Assembly: GCF_021869535.1 (NCBI RefSeq)
Contig: NW_026262679.1
Coordinates: 79,667,143-79,731,142, forward strand
DNA length: 64,000 nucleotides
Reading direction: 5' to 3'
DNA from: Mytilus californianus
Taxonomy: Eukaryota; Mollusca; Bivalvia; Mytilida; Mytilidae
The notes beneath the pieces are model-generated. The model saw only the letters and a program-made list of their open reading frames with translations. It made no database searches and was not told the DNA's origin. Below are positions 24,501 to 37,600 of the stretch, piece by piece; position 1 is the stretch's first letter, and every line of letters begins with the position of its first letter. Both the position numbers and the translations under genes were made by a program.

Positions 24501-25389
24501 ATTAACATTAGGAAAAAAGACCAGCAGAAATGACAAGAGGCCAAGAACATTTTACTGTCATTGTGATCCATCTGAATCAAATCATGACTGATCTCTTTCA
24601 TGTCGAATTCCATCCTCCATGTCTTATCAATATCTCATCCGAGATGCTCATAGCGGTCAAGGAAGGCTTTTACATGTCTAAACATTTCATAACTAGTACT
24701 CTTTATGAATGTCAATCAATTAGTTTTTATAGTTCAATATCAAAGTCAAAAGTAAAAACGTTTGAAAATATGACCCTAAAAACAAACCTTATTAAAATGT
24801 AAATCGGTGGAAATAATCTCAGGTTACAAAAAACCAGAACTTGTATTGAGACGTGCATTGATTTTGGCAAAATGCAGAGATGGTGTTACAATACAAAATG
24901 TGTAGTCTCGACTTGTCGGTCCCATTCCAGTTTCTCCTTTTCACGATGAGGACACCATAAAGAAATCATGCAAGTCTGATTTGGTGAAGCGATTCGAATT
25001 TAAAGTTTATTCTGCACTTTTTATACCTGCCATTGGTTCAAAGTATTGATGATAAGAAAAATAAAACATTCGGTTACCTTTCACCTGCTTATTATAAAAG
25101 TATGTCTCAATGCATTACTCTAGCGCACACAGCAGCAGACAATGTTTGACCGCTACGACAAAAAAACTCTATATAGTCTGCTGAAAGGAAACGCCGCACA
25201 AAACAGGTTATAAAAGGTAGAAGTATTCTTGACTGGTATAAATTCCTGTATGATGAAGAAAACAAACAGGCTCTCTTTAATTTCTTTGGTAGTTTTGTTC
25301 TTCAAACTTTGACAATCCCCCTAAGATTCCACCTGATGATTGTGAGCTTTATTTAGCCGGAACTTTTGAAAATCATGAAATTGTCTAAG

Positions 25390-25735
25390 TCGTTTCAGAC
25401 ACTTCTGTCTTTAATGACTCTGATACGGATGTGATTGTTCTGTGTTTGCACTACTATACAAACAGATGACACATACCAACGAGTTGTGGGTGCAGATGGG
25501 GAACATTATCAGTGTATTATGTGTAAAGAACAGGCGAATAATTGTTTTGCCTATTCACCAACTAGGTGGCTGCCTTTTTCCAACTATTTGTAAACAGCTG
25601 CCTTTTGTACAAGCTCTTACCGGATACGACACATCTTAGTCTCTGTCTGGAGTTGGTAAGAAATCAGTCTACGGGACATTGAAGAATACGCACAATGATT
25701 TCAGTGGTTTGCAGAAGCTTCGGGAGTCCCAATAA
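25390..25735 (+). pseudogene. Fragment of a multicopy invertebrate gene, frameshifted
   Basis: One frame reads DSDTDVIVLCLHYY; after a frameshift the next reads MTHTNELWVQMGN, then PFVQALTGYDTS, a stop, and SLSGVGKKSVYGTLK. The pattern S-D-T-D-V-x-V-L, ELW, L-P-x-x-x-A-L-T-G-x-D-T-S and GKK occurs in a large multicopy family of uncharacterised invertebrate proteins, possibly PIN/FEN-nuclease-like. This copy is broken by at least one frameshift and one stop. Confidence 0.45.
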
Positions 25736-25767
25736 AGATAGAGCCCTTGTACGTGTGAGAATATTAG

Positions 25768-25884
25768 TTACATGGTGTGTTAGTGACCTAATACGATATA
25801 TATTTCGGTCAGTAAATCACGAATCCCCATATGGAATTTACTGACCCCATATATATCGTATTAGGTCACTAGCACACCGTGTAA
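25768..25884. mobile_element. 117-bp palindromic element
   Basis: TTACATGGTGTGTTAGTGAC continuing into CTAATACGATATATA is mirrored by TATATATCGTATTAGGTCAC continuing into TAGCACACCGTGTAA. The loop itself folds: GGTCAGTAAATC with GAATTTACTGACC around CCATATGG. It is probably a foldback MITE. Confidence 0.7.
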
Positions 25885-26475
25885 CGAATTTATCTTACCG
25901 ACTATCTTCACTTTCCATTTCTATGTAGCAACATTCCAGCAGCGCCTGCATACGGAGTGTATATCTCCCAATTGATACGATATTCCCGGGCTTGTATTTC
26001 CTATCATGATCTCCTTGATAGAGGATTGCTGCTCACAAGGAAGCTATTAAACCAAGAGTTCCAAATGGTGAAGTTGAAATCATCCCTTGGTAAATTTTAC
26101 GGACGCCATCACGAGTTGGTTGACCGTTATGGAATAACCGTTTCACAGATGATATCGGATATATTCCTTATGTCGTAACTACAATATCCTTCCCTTTTCA
26201 CGAATGTGACCTACCGAATTAGACTATTTACCGGATTTGTAATAACATAAGCAACACGAAGGATGCCACATGTGGAGCAGGATCTGCTTACCCTTCTGGA
26301 GCACCTGAGATCACCCCTAGTTTTTGTTGGGGTTCGTGTTGCTTAGTATTTAGTTTTCTATGTTGTGTCATTTGTACTATTATTTGTCTGTTTGTCTTTT
26401 TATTTTTGGCGTTGTCAGTTTGTTTTCGATCTATGAGTTTGACTGTCCCTTTGGTATCTTTCGTCCCTCTTTCAC
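25885..26475 (+). pseudogene. 3' end of an RT-type retroelement, copy 2
   Basis: This is the best preserved of the four copies. The frame from ~25925 reads CSNIPAAPAYGVYISQLIRY, then SRACISYHDLLDRGLLLTRK, VKLKSSLGKFYGRHHELVDR and YGITVSQMISDIF. It is followed by the same 3' noncoding part as copy 1 (GTGCCACATGTGGAGCAGGA-like, then GTTCGTGTTGCTTAG). Confidence 0.6.
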
Positions 26476-27765
26476 ATGTGGTATTTAGACTAGCGGCCTA
26501 TCAACGCGATTAAGTCTTCAATACCTATAGTATTTAGAACCTACTTCCATTTGTCTATACAAAATTTCAGATTTTTCCTCAACACCGTGTTGTTTTTATA
26601 AAGGGACGTAACACCACTACTAACCGTGTATTGAAATAAGCCCCGCCTACTAACCTAATATGAAATATACACGGTCTCCACGCGGTTGCTTTTAACCAAT
26701 CATATTCCTAGAAATGTATAGGAGGTAAGATAAAGTCAGTTACACAGCAATATGATCAGAAAAAATAAATGATTTCGTCATGATATGAATAAAACGCGCG
26801 TCATTAAAGGTGCAAGTCTAGCTAGGTTGCTTCCCTGTGAATGGCACTGACACAGAATGTTTAAGGTACTTCTTTTCGAACTAAAATTTGCACAGCATCA
26901 CACATTGCTAAACCCCCTATTCTATCACTGTTAGAGTACGAATGGAGAGAGGTTTATAATACATTTCACCCCGTGTACTTTAAAAGGCATATAATAATAT
27001 ATCCACAGAATTCTTGCAGGATCTTGTGTGTTCATGTAAGGGGAAATCACCATGTAAAATGTCACGTGTTTTTTCACAACTAAACCTTGCATGTACGAAG
27101 CTGTGTACTTGTCAGGGGGTCAGAATTATGAAGAAATGCCTAATCAATTTTTTTGACAGATGAAACAGAATAAACTCCTTGCTGAATTCTGTTGTTTGGA
27201 CCTCTTCGTTGGGCTTTAGCTTAATTGTAATTGTTTGCAAGGTATTCAGTGGTTTTGGTTTTTATGAATAACATGAATGAGCTTTTGCCAAAGACGCGTT
27301 CAAGGTAAGAGGCCTCAAGTAAAAACAATATTTATCATTTATTCCAGAGTTTGAATGTCACCAGACAAGGTGACTACTGTAACATCAATGGAATATGTGT
27401 TGATCTTGGATACTGGTAATAGAACAAGTGTTTGAATAACGCCAATATTTATATAAAATGACGTTTTGGGCGTTGTTTTTTTAACGTTTTCAAAGATAAT
27501 AGTTAATTGATTTTAAAAGATGTCTATTATCGGAAATTTAACATAAAATGCTACATATATCTTTAAATTAAGAAAATATACAAGAAAAACTTTAACATTA
27601 TAGTATTTGAACTTTGACCTTATTTTATGCAAAACTGTTACTTCATTTCTTTTTGACGACATTGATATTTCGAAAGTACTTATTTTGATGAATCCAATAA
27701 TATATAATATAGCCATATAGTATGTTTGACGATTAAATTTTGAAAATATTGAGTTTGGTCACCGA
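26476..27765. other. Gene-free stretch
   Basis: No gene or clear repeat was seen. The minus-strand frame 27513-27716 has no domain features. Confidence 0.4.
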
Positions 27766-27769
27766 ACTA

Positions 27770-30345
27770 ATAGTTCAATTAGCTGTAGAGTTAAAAAAGT
27801 GGGACGTGTCGAAAAAGACTTCATTTGTTGATAATATAGATAAAGAAAAATTGCAAGTATTATATACTTATTAGGAAGAAACTTTTAGTGGCAATTTAGA
27901 TAAAGATAAAGTTAATTCGTTTGTCAGCCAATTATTCGATCTTTTTATTGATAGCGAAAAAAAACTTTTGGTTCCCGACAAGATACGCGAAGGCAAAAAT
28001 CTAATAATAAGAAGCCTCAGGGAGATAAACCGTGGTTTAACGAAGAATGTAGATACGCAAGACAAAACTATCGTAAACTTAAAATAAAACTTAAGTTTAG
28101 AAAAACAGATACACTTAAACAACAGGTTTCAGAAGCAGAGAAGCGATATAAGAAGCCACTCGATGCGAATAGTAAAAAGTATAGGAAGCAAACGCGTAGT
28201 GTAAGCTTAAATATATGAAAATTTCCCCCGACCCGAAAGAGTATTGGAATCTTTTAAATAGGGGTAAACTGAAAAGGCAACCAAATCTTCCGCTTGAGGA
28301 CTTGTTCACCTTTTTTTTTTTAAATTGAACCAAACGGTTGAAGAACCCGCTGTTCGAGAAATTTCATATACAGATCTATTTGATAGTGTTGACATTGATC
28401 TGATCATTTTAATGATGAAATAAATGTCTACATTACCAAAGAAGAAATAACTAAATGCATTAAAAATCTGAAGAACAACAAGGCATGTGGTGAAGATTAT
28501 GTAGTAAACGAATTCATGAAATCTATTGCAGATTTGTTTCTTCCGATTTATGAGAAGCTCATATTTGACTCCGGCGTTCTGCCTGATATTTGGCTTATTG
28601 GAAATATAAAACCTGTATATAAAGGTAAAGGCAACCAGTTTGATCCAAAAAACTTCCGTCCGATAACCATCTTGAGTTGCCTTGGTAAATTATTTAAAGC
28701 TATACTTAATGAACGATTATATCGTTTCTCTGAAGAAACACTCTTGTTGATTGAAAATCAATTTGGGATTTCAAAAATCGTATTCGACATCTGATAGTCT
28801 ATTTGCTTTATACTCATTTTTTGAAATTTTGAAATATAGAAATAAGAAACTGTTCTGTGCATTTGTTCGACACGGTTTGGAGAGAGGCTCTCTGGTATAA
28901 ACTACTTTTAAATGATCTTAAAGGAAAAATATATCATGTCATTCTAAATATGTACAAAGATATTAAGTCTTGTATTACATATAATAATCACAAATCAGAC
29001 TATTTCTCATGTGATATTGGGGTACGGCAAGGTGAGAATTTATCGCCTTTTCTGTTTGTTCTCTTTTTGAATGATTTGCAAGATTTTTTAGAAACGGAAA
29101 ATCTTGAGGGTCTAAACGAGATTTCAGATTTACTAGAAGATAAGTTGAACATTTACCTGAAACATTTTGTCCTATATGCAGACGACACGGTCCTTATGTC
29201 TGAACCAAAAGAAGATTTACAAAACATATTGAACAAATTTGGAGAGTACAGTAATATATGGAGACTCAAGGTAAATGTTAATAAAACCAAAGTCGTGGTA
29301 TTTTCAAGGGGAAGGCCTAGTGCAGATTTAAAGTTTTCTTTCAATGGGGCAGATATAGAGATAGTTCAGGAATTAAACTATCTTGGAATACTATTTAGCA
29401 GGACCGGGAATTTCAGTAAAGCAATAAAAAAGCAAGCAGAGAAGGCAACAAAAGCAATGTATGAGGTTTAAAAAAGAGGTCGCATTCATAATTTATCAAT
29501 CGAATGTCAAGTACAACTGTTTATTAAAATGGTAAAGCCAATTCTTTTGTATGGCTCAGATGTATGGGGATTTTGTAAAAATATACAATGCATCGAAAGG
29601 GTACAATTACGTTTTTGTAAATTGTTACTTTAGTTGAAATCATCCACCCCAAACTATATGATTTATGGTGAACTTAGCATTTTTCCTGTTCAGCTAGACA
29701 TCAAACTAAAAATTATTGCATATTGGACACGACTTTTAACTGGAAAGGATTCAAAACTATCTTATTTAGCGTATCAATTATTATACAAATTGTCGGTCGA
29801 CAATCATTTTGAATCGCCATGGTTAAAGTTCATAAGAAAAGTGTTTGATGATACTGGTTATTCCTACATTTGGACAGATCAGATTTTTCCTAGCTCAGAT
29901 TGGCTTATTTATTCGATAAAGATGCGCCAACATGATCAATTAAGACAGGAATGGCATTCACTTATGTTAAATTCACCAATATCTATAAATTATAGATTAT
30001 TTAAAGTAACATTTGAGTTTGAAAACTTTTAAATATATTGGAAGATAAAGATATCTTTACAATTTGTAAGTTCAGAACCACAAATCATAGACTACCATGC
30101 AATAGAAACAGGACGGTGGAATGGTATAGAAAGAGAAAATAGAATGTGTTTGAAATGTAATAATAATTGTATTGGTGATGAATATCATTATATTCTAGAA
30201 TGTAAAAAATTTGAAATTAACAGGAAAACCTAATAGATGAAAATGTGTGGCAAAGACCAAATATTTTGAAATTCAAAGAAATAATGAGCTTTACAAACAA
30301 GTTTAAATCAGAAAAACTGTGTAGATTTAAAAAATTTAAATAATC
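27770..30345 (+). pseudogene. LINE reverse-transcriptase ORF2 remnant
   Basis: A broken ORF2 covers the linker (KKWDVSKKTSFVDNIDKEKL), KPWFNEECRYARQNYRKLK, the N-terminal RT fingers (EEITKCIKNLKNNKACGED), KGKGNQFDPKNFRPITILSC, a stop at ~28792, GVRQGENLSPFLFVLFLNDL, the catalytic YADDT near 29177, NVNKTKVVVFSRGR, a stop near 29470, and a C-terminal tail NRMCLKCNNNCIGDEYHYIL near 30145-30200. The order is that of an APE-type non-LTR retrotransposon. There is no endonuclease directly upstream; see the fragment at 20905. At least three stops or frameshifts make it dead. Confidence 0.85.
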
Positions 30346-30514
30346 GTAAAATAAATAAAACATTTGTTCTCTAGGCAATAACATAACCCCCATTTAGTAT
30401 ATATTGTACATAATGAGATATGTGTATGTGGGTATTTACTGATAATTGGTGTATGCTTGTGTGTATGTTTGTGTGTATGATGTTATTATAAATAAGTTTG
30501 TTTTCATCGCTATA

Positions 30515-30605
30515 TGTATAAAATTGAGAATGGAAATGAGGAATGTGTCAAAGAGACAACAACCCGACCATAGAGCAGACGTATATCTCTATTACCGTTG
30601 TAACT
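30515..30605 (+). repeat. Interspersed repeat fragment
   Basis: AAATTGAGAATGGAAATGAG followed by GAATGTGTCAAAGAGACAAC and AACCCGACCATAGAGCAGAC is a recognisable piece of a high-copy bivalve repeat. A shorter piece (AAATTGAGAATGGAAATAAG) is at 32430. Confidence 0.45.
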
Positions 30606-31419
30606 CATGGTTTATGATAATAAAGATTGTTGTTGCCAAGCAAATTATAAGCAGGTGTTCTTTTTCTGTACGCTTAATTTATAGACAGAACATCGTTATT
30701 GACAACAAGTATCAAAGGAAATAGTGTTTCGAAAGGGAACAGTTAATATTCATAGCTGAGGAGGTCGGTTAAATTTTGATACAAGTCAATTGTGTTGGTA
30801 ACCCCCTTCAATTAAAAAAAAAACACATATAACGACCCCCCTTTTTAAGACAAAGTCCAAAAACATGACACCCCACATAATCAACATCGGAAACAATAAA
30901 CCAAAGCCCCACTATGATATTGTTGGCTGGAATCTCCTAGCTAGCAAAAGAGATTTAGGCACAGACCATTCACTTATTGTTTGGTGAATGCATTTTCTTT
31001 TTTTTTTAATAAATTATTTAATTCTTAGTTTCTTAATTGAGGAAAAAAACACTTTCCAGGAGGAAAGCGCAAAAATAAAATTGTTTCGTCTTGAAAAGCA
31101 GTACTTAATAAAGCCGGAAAAATGAAATCCTTATATATAATTATCTCCTGTTCCTGTATATTATCGAGAAAATAGTTTGTGTTTTTATCTATTGTGTTTT
31201 TTATCTAATAGATAAAAATACTATCTTCTAGAAAAAAACACAACCACAACAAACTTTGGAATCGGTGGCGTAGCTAGGCCATTTTTAAGTGTACGCCCGA
31301 ACCTCATCGAGGGGTTTGAGGTCCAGAACAGAAGACCTCCTGGTTGCGGGCGAAACCCCAAGGATGTTCACGCGTTATTGAGAAAAAGATACCAATATCT
31401 GTCATTAAAAACTCATCAA

Positions 31420-31865
31420 TAGCAACATACTTGGTCGGTTAATAACAAAACTTTACGACAAAGGAGATGATTTCAGCCTCCAATTGTAAACTTTTCTTTT
31501 CTTTGTAGCAACATTCCAGCAGCACCTGCATATGGAGTATATACATGCCAGTTGATAAGATATTCCAGAGCTTGCATTTCCTATCATCATTTCAAGTGGT
31601 GAAGTTGAAATCATCACTTCGTAAATTTTACGAACGCAATCACGAGTTAGTTGACCGTTATGGAATATCCGTTATACAGATGATATCGGATATGTTCCTT
31701 ATGTCGTAACTACAATCCCGTTCCCTTTTCACGAATGTGACCTACCGAATTAGACTATTTACCCGCTTTTTAATAACATGAACACGACGGGTGCCACGTG
31801 TGGAGCAGGACCTTCTGGAGCACCTGAAATCAACCCCAGTTTTTGGTGGGGTTTGTGTTGTTGTT
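31420..31865 (+). pseudogene. 3' end of an RT-type retroelement, copy 3
   Basis: Has the same tail: CSNIPAAPAYGVY, KLKSSLRKFYERNHELVDRY and GISVIQMISDMF, then CGGGTGCCACGTGTGGAGCA and GGTGGGGTTTGTGTTG. About 40 codons are missing in the middle compared with copy 2 (the DRGLLLTRK part), which shows a deletion. Confidence 0.55.
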
Positions 31866-31984
31866 GTACCCCTATTTGTGACATTTTGTTCACGCATCGT
31901 TGTCAATATAATGGAATTTGATGCGACTGTCGTACAAGTGAGAGGTTTAGCGCTATAAAACCAGGTTTAATCAACCATTTTCTA

Positions 31985-32560
31985 CATAAGAAAATGCCTG
32001 TACCAAGTCAGGAATATGACAGTTGTTGTCCATTCGTTTGATGTGTTTGTGCTTTTGATTTTGCCATTTGATTAGGGACTTTCCGTTTTGAATTTTCCTC
32101 GGAGTTCAGTAATTTTGTGATTTAACTTTTTCCTTGATAGATAGTGGATGCTTACAAGGAAGCTATTGAACCAAGAGTTCCAAGTGTCCAATATGCTTCG
32201 ACATAACGAGTAGGTTAATGACGACGGATATGTTCCAATTGTTGATATAACCACAATCCCGTCCTCTTTTCCTCTAATGTTACCTACCGAATTAGAATAA
32301 ATCACTGGGTTTGCACACGTGGAGTAGAATTTGCTTACCCTTCCGAAGCACCTGAGATCACCCCCAGGTTTTGGTGGGGTCCGTGTTGTCAAGTCTTATG
32401 TTTCAATGTTGTGTTTTGTATACTGTTAAAATTGAGAATGGAAATAAGGGATTGTTGTTTGCCTTTTCGTAGTTTTTCGTTTTTTGCCATGGTATTGTCA
32501 GTTTGTTTTCAACTGATGAGTTTGAATATCCCTTTCGCGTCTCTTTTAGAGTCTAATTTG
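31985..32560 (+). repeat. Repeat fragment plus fourth retroelement 3' end
   Basis: At 31990-32110 a high-copy phrase (GCCTGTACCAAGTCAGGAAT, TTTGATTTTGCCATTTGATT, TTGAATTTTCCTCGGAGTTC) is followed from ~32130 by a truncated fourth copy of the same retroelement tail (AAGGAAGCTATTGAACCAAG), TTCCGAAGCACCTGAGATCA, and the shared 3' end ending near TTTGAATATCCCTTTCG. Confidence 0.5.
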
Positions 32561-32803
32561 TTTTTTACAGTTAAATTTATTCATTGTATTGATCTGGAAT
32601 ATAATGGTAATTATTTAAGAGAAAAATTGCCCAAAACAGTTGCTTAAAAATATGTTTAGAAGCAATCTAAAATTTATATCTATATTTACTCGCATGCTCA
32701 TATCTTATGAGTATAACGAAATCAGAGATATATATTTTAATTAGATTGGTTTAAAAGGAGATGTGGCCAGGGTAATCAATCAATCGACAAAAAATCAAAA
32801 CTT

Positions 32804-33533
32804 TGAGTGCATTTCTTTCTAGCACAAACGATGCAAACGACTAAGCGCGCACATGTTTTGATCATTTGTTTCAAACATACGTTTGCAAAGTTTACATAAA
32901 CTTTGACAAACTATGCACTCGCTAAAAATGCGTCTGCAGTTTGTCGTTTGTCGTTTGTTAGTACAAACGCTACAATTGTTTCTAACTTCAACCTTTAATA
33001 TATTAAAAATAAATCGGGTCCAGGACCAATCCAGTATATCTTATTATAATCCTTCGTAATTCATCCATTTTCTATGTGCATATATTTAGAGTAATTTAGA
33101 GCTGGTATAACTCTGTGAATGATACATATTTTTATGTCTTGTGGAATACATTTTTCATAATTCATACTTGCATGCTTGTAGTATGAGACTTATGTGTGTA
33201 TTTTAAGAATAGAAATTCATATCTGGTATGTGTTTTTATTACCAGTATTACAAAGAGGTGTTTCGGTTATGGTCATGTAGACCTAGGCCTATCCTCATCA
33301 AGTATCCCCTATATTTTACCTTTCTTGTAATATTTTAGAATGGTTCGAATTTGATTTCACTTATGGGGATACATCTGTTTACCAACAACACGTGCATGCA
33401 TTATTGAAAGTTCAAAACAGGGTAAAAAAACACGGATTAAACGATGCATTTGTTTCTTCTTTTGTAGCGTTTAGCAAACGATAACAAACGCCACACAACG
33501 TTTACAAAATTTTGGTTAGAAAGAAATGCACTC
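32804..33533. mobile_element. ~730-bp element with perfect 17-bp TIRs
   Basis: GAGTGCATTTCTTTCTA at 32804-32820 is repeated as a perfect inverted copy at 33517-33533. Inside both ends are AAACGATGCAAACG-type and GTTTGTCGTTTGTTA-type motifs. There is no transposase frame, so this is a non-autonomous DNA transposon. Target-site duplication was not resolved. Confidence 0.7.
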
Positions 33534-34597
33534 TTTATATAGAGATAGTCAAAAAGCAAGTCTCCATTTTAATGTTGTCGTTCTATTGTTTTTTTTTTAA
33601 ATACAAGGCTCGTGTGCTTTTAATAAGTTCTTATAATTTATTTGGGTTCAAATATTTTTTTTCTTCAAAATTTATGTGTACGCCCGGGCGTTTTGATGTA
33701 AACGTAGCTACGCGCGCATTGTATGTAGCTCATTAAGGAAACCCGAGCCCCCCAGCCCCAGTAATTCTGCCTCGAAATGTCAGTTATTCTGAGGATAAGT
33801 CATATGGTTGTCACAATGTACATGTTAAATGAACAATGAACCAGAACAAATCAGTGATGTATAAAGGAATGGTCAGATTAACTGCAACTTCACAGGAATA
33901 TTTGTACATGCACCATCAAAGATTCTAGAAAATGAAAGTAATACAAATATCCATATGTATAAACTTTGTAAGTTTGTCACCCTTTAAATTATCTTGTTAC
34001 AGCCCCCGGGCACCCCTTTCACATTTTGTAATTATAACTAATTTAGAATGATATATCTATGTGAAGCATTTTGGACTTGGGAAGATCTTTTTTTGTTGTA
34101 TTTTGAAGGTTCTTTTGCAATATTCATAGGTCATCTAACATTTTCTACATGTCTATTTTTTATCATTTAAATGGCCTAAATTGAATCAGTATTCCTGTTC
34201 AAAGGGGGATAATCACACTTTAATAGACTTGCGTAAAAGTGATCACATGATCTGGCCAAATAACTACGTTCAAAAAATATAGTTACCAACAACTTTATAT
34301 TGAAAAACATCAACATTGATTGTCACACGGAATGAAGATGATTTCATAAATAATTATAGTTCATTCATTGATGTATTTCATTGACATGCTCGATATTTGC
34401 TCAATCATAAATATCCTAATCATAATGAAAGGCGGATGAATTTATATAACTGGAATATGCACGACACGCAGTCTGAAGAATCGCTGTTGATTATTTTAAG
34501 CTAAGTTCCGTTACAGTGGTACAAAGAATTTCATACAGGACTGCATTTCCTATTTGTTCAAGCACTGTGTCATCAAAATATCTACATTTTGCATTTT
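33534..34597 (+). promoter_or_regulatory. USP3: Presumed USP3 promoter and 5' UTR region
   Basis: The first USP3 coding exon starts at 34598, so transcription should begin in this interval. No TATA box, CpG cluster or conserved element was pinned down; the sequence is AT-rich. The transcription start is not determined. Confidence 0.35.
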
Positions 34598-34682
34598 ATG
34601 GAGTGTCCGCACCTCGAAGAAGCCGTGCAAATATTAGCGCCACCTACAATTGCAGACACAAAAACAAATTTTGTTTGTGCAG
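34598..34682 (+). CDS. USP3: USP3 exon 1
   Basis: Begins ATGGAGTGTCCGCACCTC (MECPHL, the conserved USP3 N-terminus with the first zinc ligands C3 and H5) and ends NFVCA plus one base at donor AG/GTGAGA. The conservation of MECPHL supports this start codon. Confidence 0.9.
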
Positions 34683-37600
34683 GTGAGATATTTGTCATAT
34701 CCCAGAAAGATACCAACTTTTCCTAATCACATTTCATAGCAATACATTATTTTATTTGTACCAGAACCGTTCCAATTTAAGAAAACGTCGAGAACCATGT
34801 GCTTGAAAAATTAGGTCACGCGCCGTCGTTGAATGGCCAAATGTCAGAATCAGTCTAAATCGTTTGTTACTCAGAATTTAAAAGTCGAGGCATTGGTATT
34901 GAAATGTTGGTTTAACCCGACATCTTTTTGCATAGCTATGCAACAAAGAATTTATTTATAGCGTTACTATACATAGTTGTGAGCAATCAAAACAATGGCC
35001 ATTCAAAAGATAAGGGGCCATTTCAAAGAGCAAAAGGCACAACAAGGCCATTCTAACACAAACACGAAATAATCTCTTGATAATTACATTACATGTATGT
35101 TTCGTTAGAATCCGTTATTTTGATAGGCTGACAACATTTGCTAGACACTCCAATATTATACTTTATTTCTGTATAAAATACAAGACTGCATGTGCTATCG
35201 GTGAAAATGTTAAGATAATAATACATTGAATATAACTCGAAATTTCATGGTTGTGGCATACAAATGTAACAAGTACTGAATTGTTTTACATTGTCATTTC
35301 GGGGTCTTTTATAGCTGACTGTGCGGTATGGACTTCATTGTTGAAGGAAGTACGGTGACCTTTCGTGGTTAATTTCTGTGTCATTTGGTCTCTTGTGGAG
35401 AGTTGTCTCATTGGCAATCATACCACATCTTCTATTTTATTTTTATACATATATAGACATGAAAAAATTCCCGGCTTTTGAAACTCTATTTTTTTTGCTT
35501 TAAAATCTTTCCAGATTGTTGCATGTCATGCAGGATTTGAACTACATAATTGTGGAAGGGGGTTATTTGTCACAAATGATGGTAAACATTTTTCTTTTTG
35601 TGGGGGGGGGGGGATTTAATGCCAAAAGAAAGATTATTTTTTTTAGATGAAAGGGGGGCATATGTCCTTTATGGCCCTTAAAAAAATCCACCACTGGTTT
35701 TATGTTGAAATTGCAAATTGAAATAAATAGTAGTAGGTTGGAAAATCAGAATAAACCTGTTTCAATTTCTCTTTGACAAAGTCAAGTGGACCAATATGAA
35801 TTAGTCTATGATATAATCAGTAAAGTCTGCTGAAGGAAAGTATATTAATCAACATATTAGGAAAAATAACCACCATGATTAACTTGCAAGACACACTTGA
35901 TCTATGTTTACCAGTGCAACATCTGAAAAATTTAAATGTGTTACCATTATCATCTTTGAAATGTTCCCCATCACTGACAGTTACTTTGTAATAATGTCTG
36001 GCAATGTAAACACAGACATATGCACCAATGTATCAGTCAACTGGAAAATCCAGAGAGGGACAAAGAACATGAAATCTATACCTTAAATTAGATTTAAGCA
36101 CACCTCGTTAATTTTGTAAAAGATTTTTTTATTGTAGTCATTTACATGTAGTTCAAACATTCAACTCATTACAATTAATGTTATATAAATTTATAGTTTA
36201 GAAAATGAAGATAACATTATTTTACATATATTTCAATAATTTATGAAAAAAGGCTTTAAAGAGCAGGGGGCAGGGTACCAACAAAATGTACATTTGTACA
36301 TGTATACATGTACACATGTGGAAATGAAGGGAGATAATCATATATGGAAAACTTTTGGATTGTATTGTGACTTGTGTACATTGTAGATATAAAAATATGA
36401 ATCCTGTATGATTGCCAACGAGACAACTAATAATGAAACAGGCCTCTACAATAACTTTTTTTTCAACTTGTCCAGTAGGACAAGTACAACCCAAAACTTA
36501 CTTATCCGAATGAAATTGTAACTTGTCCAAAACAAATCTTAATAATAACCTTCTTTGCCTTATAAGTTGATTCAAGGAACAAAATGAATTAAAACAATAG
36601 AACAGAATTTGATTTATATCTTTTGAAATACTTTTCAAAAATATGAGTCAAGAACAACTGAATCTAGTCATGTCACAGGGCTTAGGTTCTAGTTTTCATC
36701 AATGCCAAAGTCTCATCAGACTCTGCACATGAGGCACCATCTGATAGGCCTGTCAATGTACACTCATTGGATTTGTATCCTGGTTGTTTAAGTTGAAAAA
36801 AGATTATTCAAATGCAATCAATAAAAAAAAGAAGATGATGTATGATTGCCAATGAGACAACTCTCTGCAAGAGACCAAATGACACAGAAATTAACAACAA
36901 TAGGTCACCGTTTTGCAAGTATTGTTTCTTTCTACATATGATCAAATATGATTTTGTGAATTTTATCGTAAATAATTTCCTCATTTTTATTTAAAAAATA
37001 TTTTTGTTAAAAAAATTACCGGTATGGTATTTATTATAAAGCAACAGAATAAGGTGGGAAACCAGGTACTGATTTGTCTTGGTCCCAATTGTCTCCTGCG
37101 TTGCCAAACTGTCTATTAATCATATCTATTAAATATGTCTCCTACGGTGCCAAACTGTCTATTAAACTTAGGAGCTGAATGGAATGGAATCTTTCCCAGC
37201 TGGTGAAGAATTGTCTTGTAAAGTTACCTTTTCTGCATCGCTGATTCGGATCAGTAAAACTGGTTTCGAGAATAGTATGCCTTTTACATATTAAAAAGTA
37301 CCTGACAAAGAACCAGTTTAAAATTATCGGTTTGCAAGTAAACATGTCAAATTAATACTTGTTTTTATACGACCGCAAAAAAATTTTTGTGGTCGTATAT
37401 TGTTATCTTCTTTTCTTGTTTTTTGTTTATTATTACTTTGTTCATCAAAGTTGGATTAAATTTATTTTCTGCAGAATAATTTTACTTGTCCCGTCGGACA
37501 AGCTTGATATTATAGCTTTTACTTGTCCGACCTTTTTTTCCTCTGGTACCGGACAATCGGACAAGCGTTATTGTCGAGGCCTGTGAACTATCCACCAGAG

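Noticed and set aside
31262-33725. Possible inverted ends (GGCGTAGCTAGGCC near 31266 and GTAGCTACGCGCGC near 33705)
   Set aside because: The match is short and mixed with direct similarity (TGTACGCCCG); not enough to define an element.
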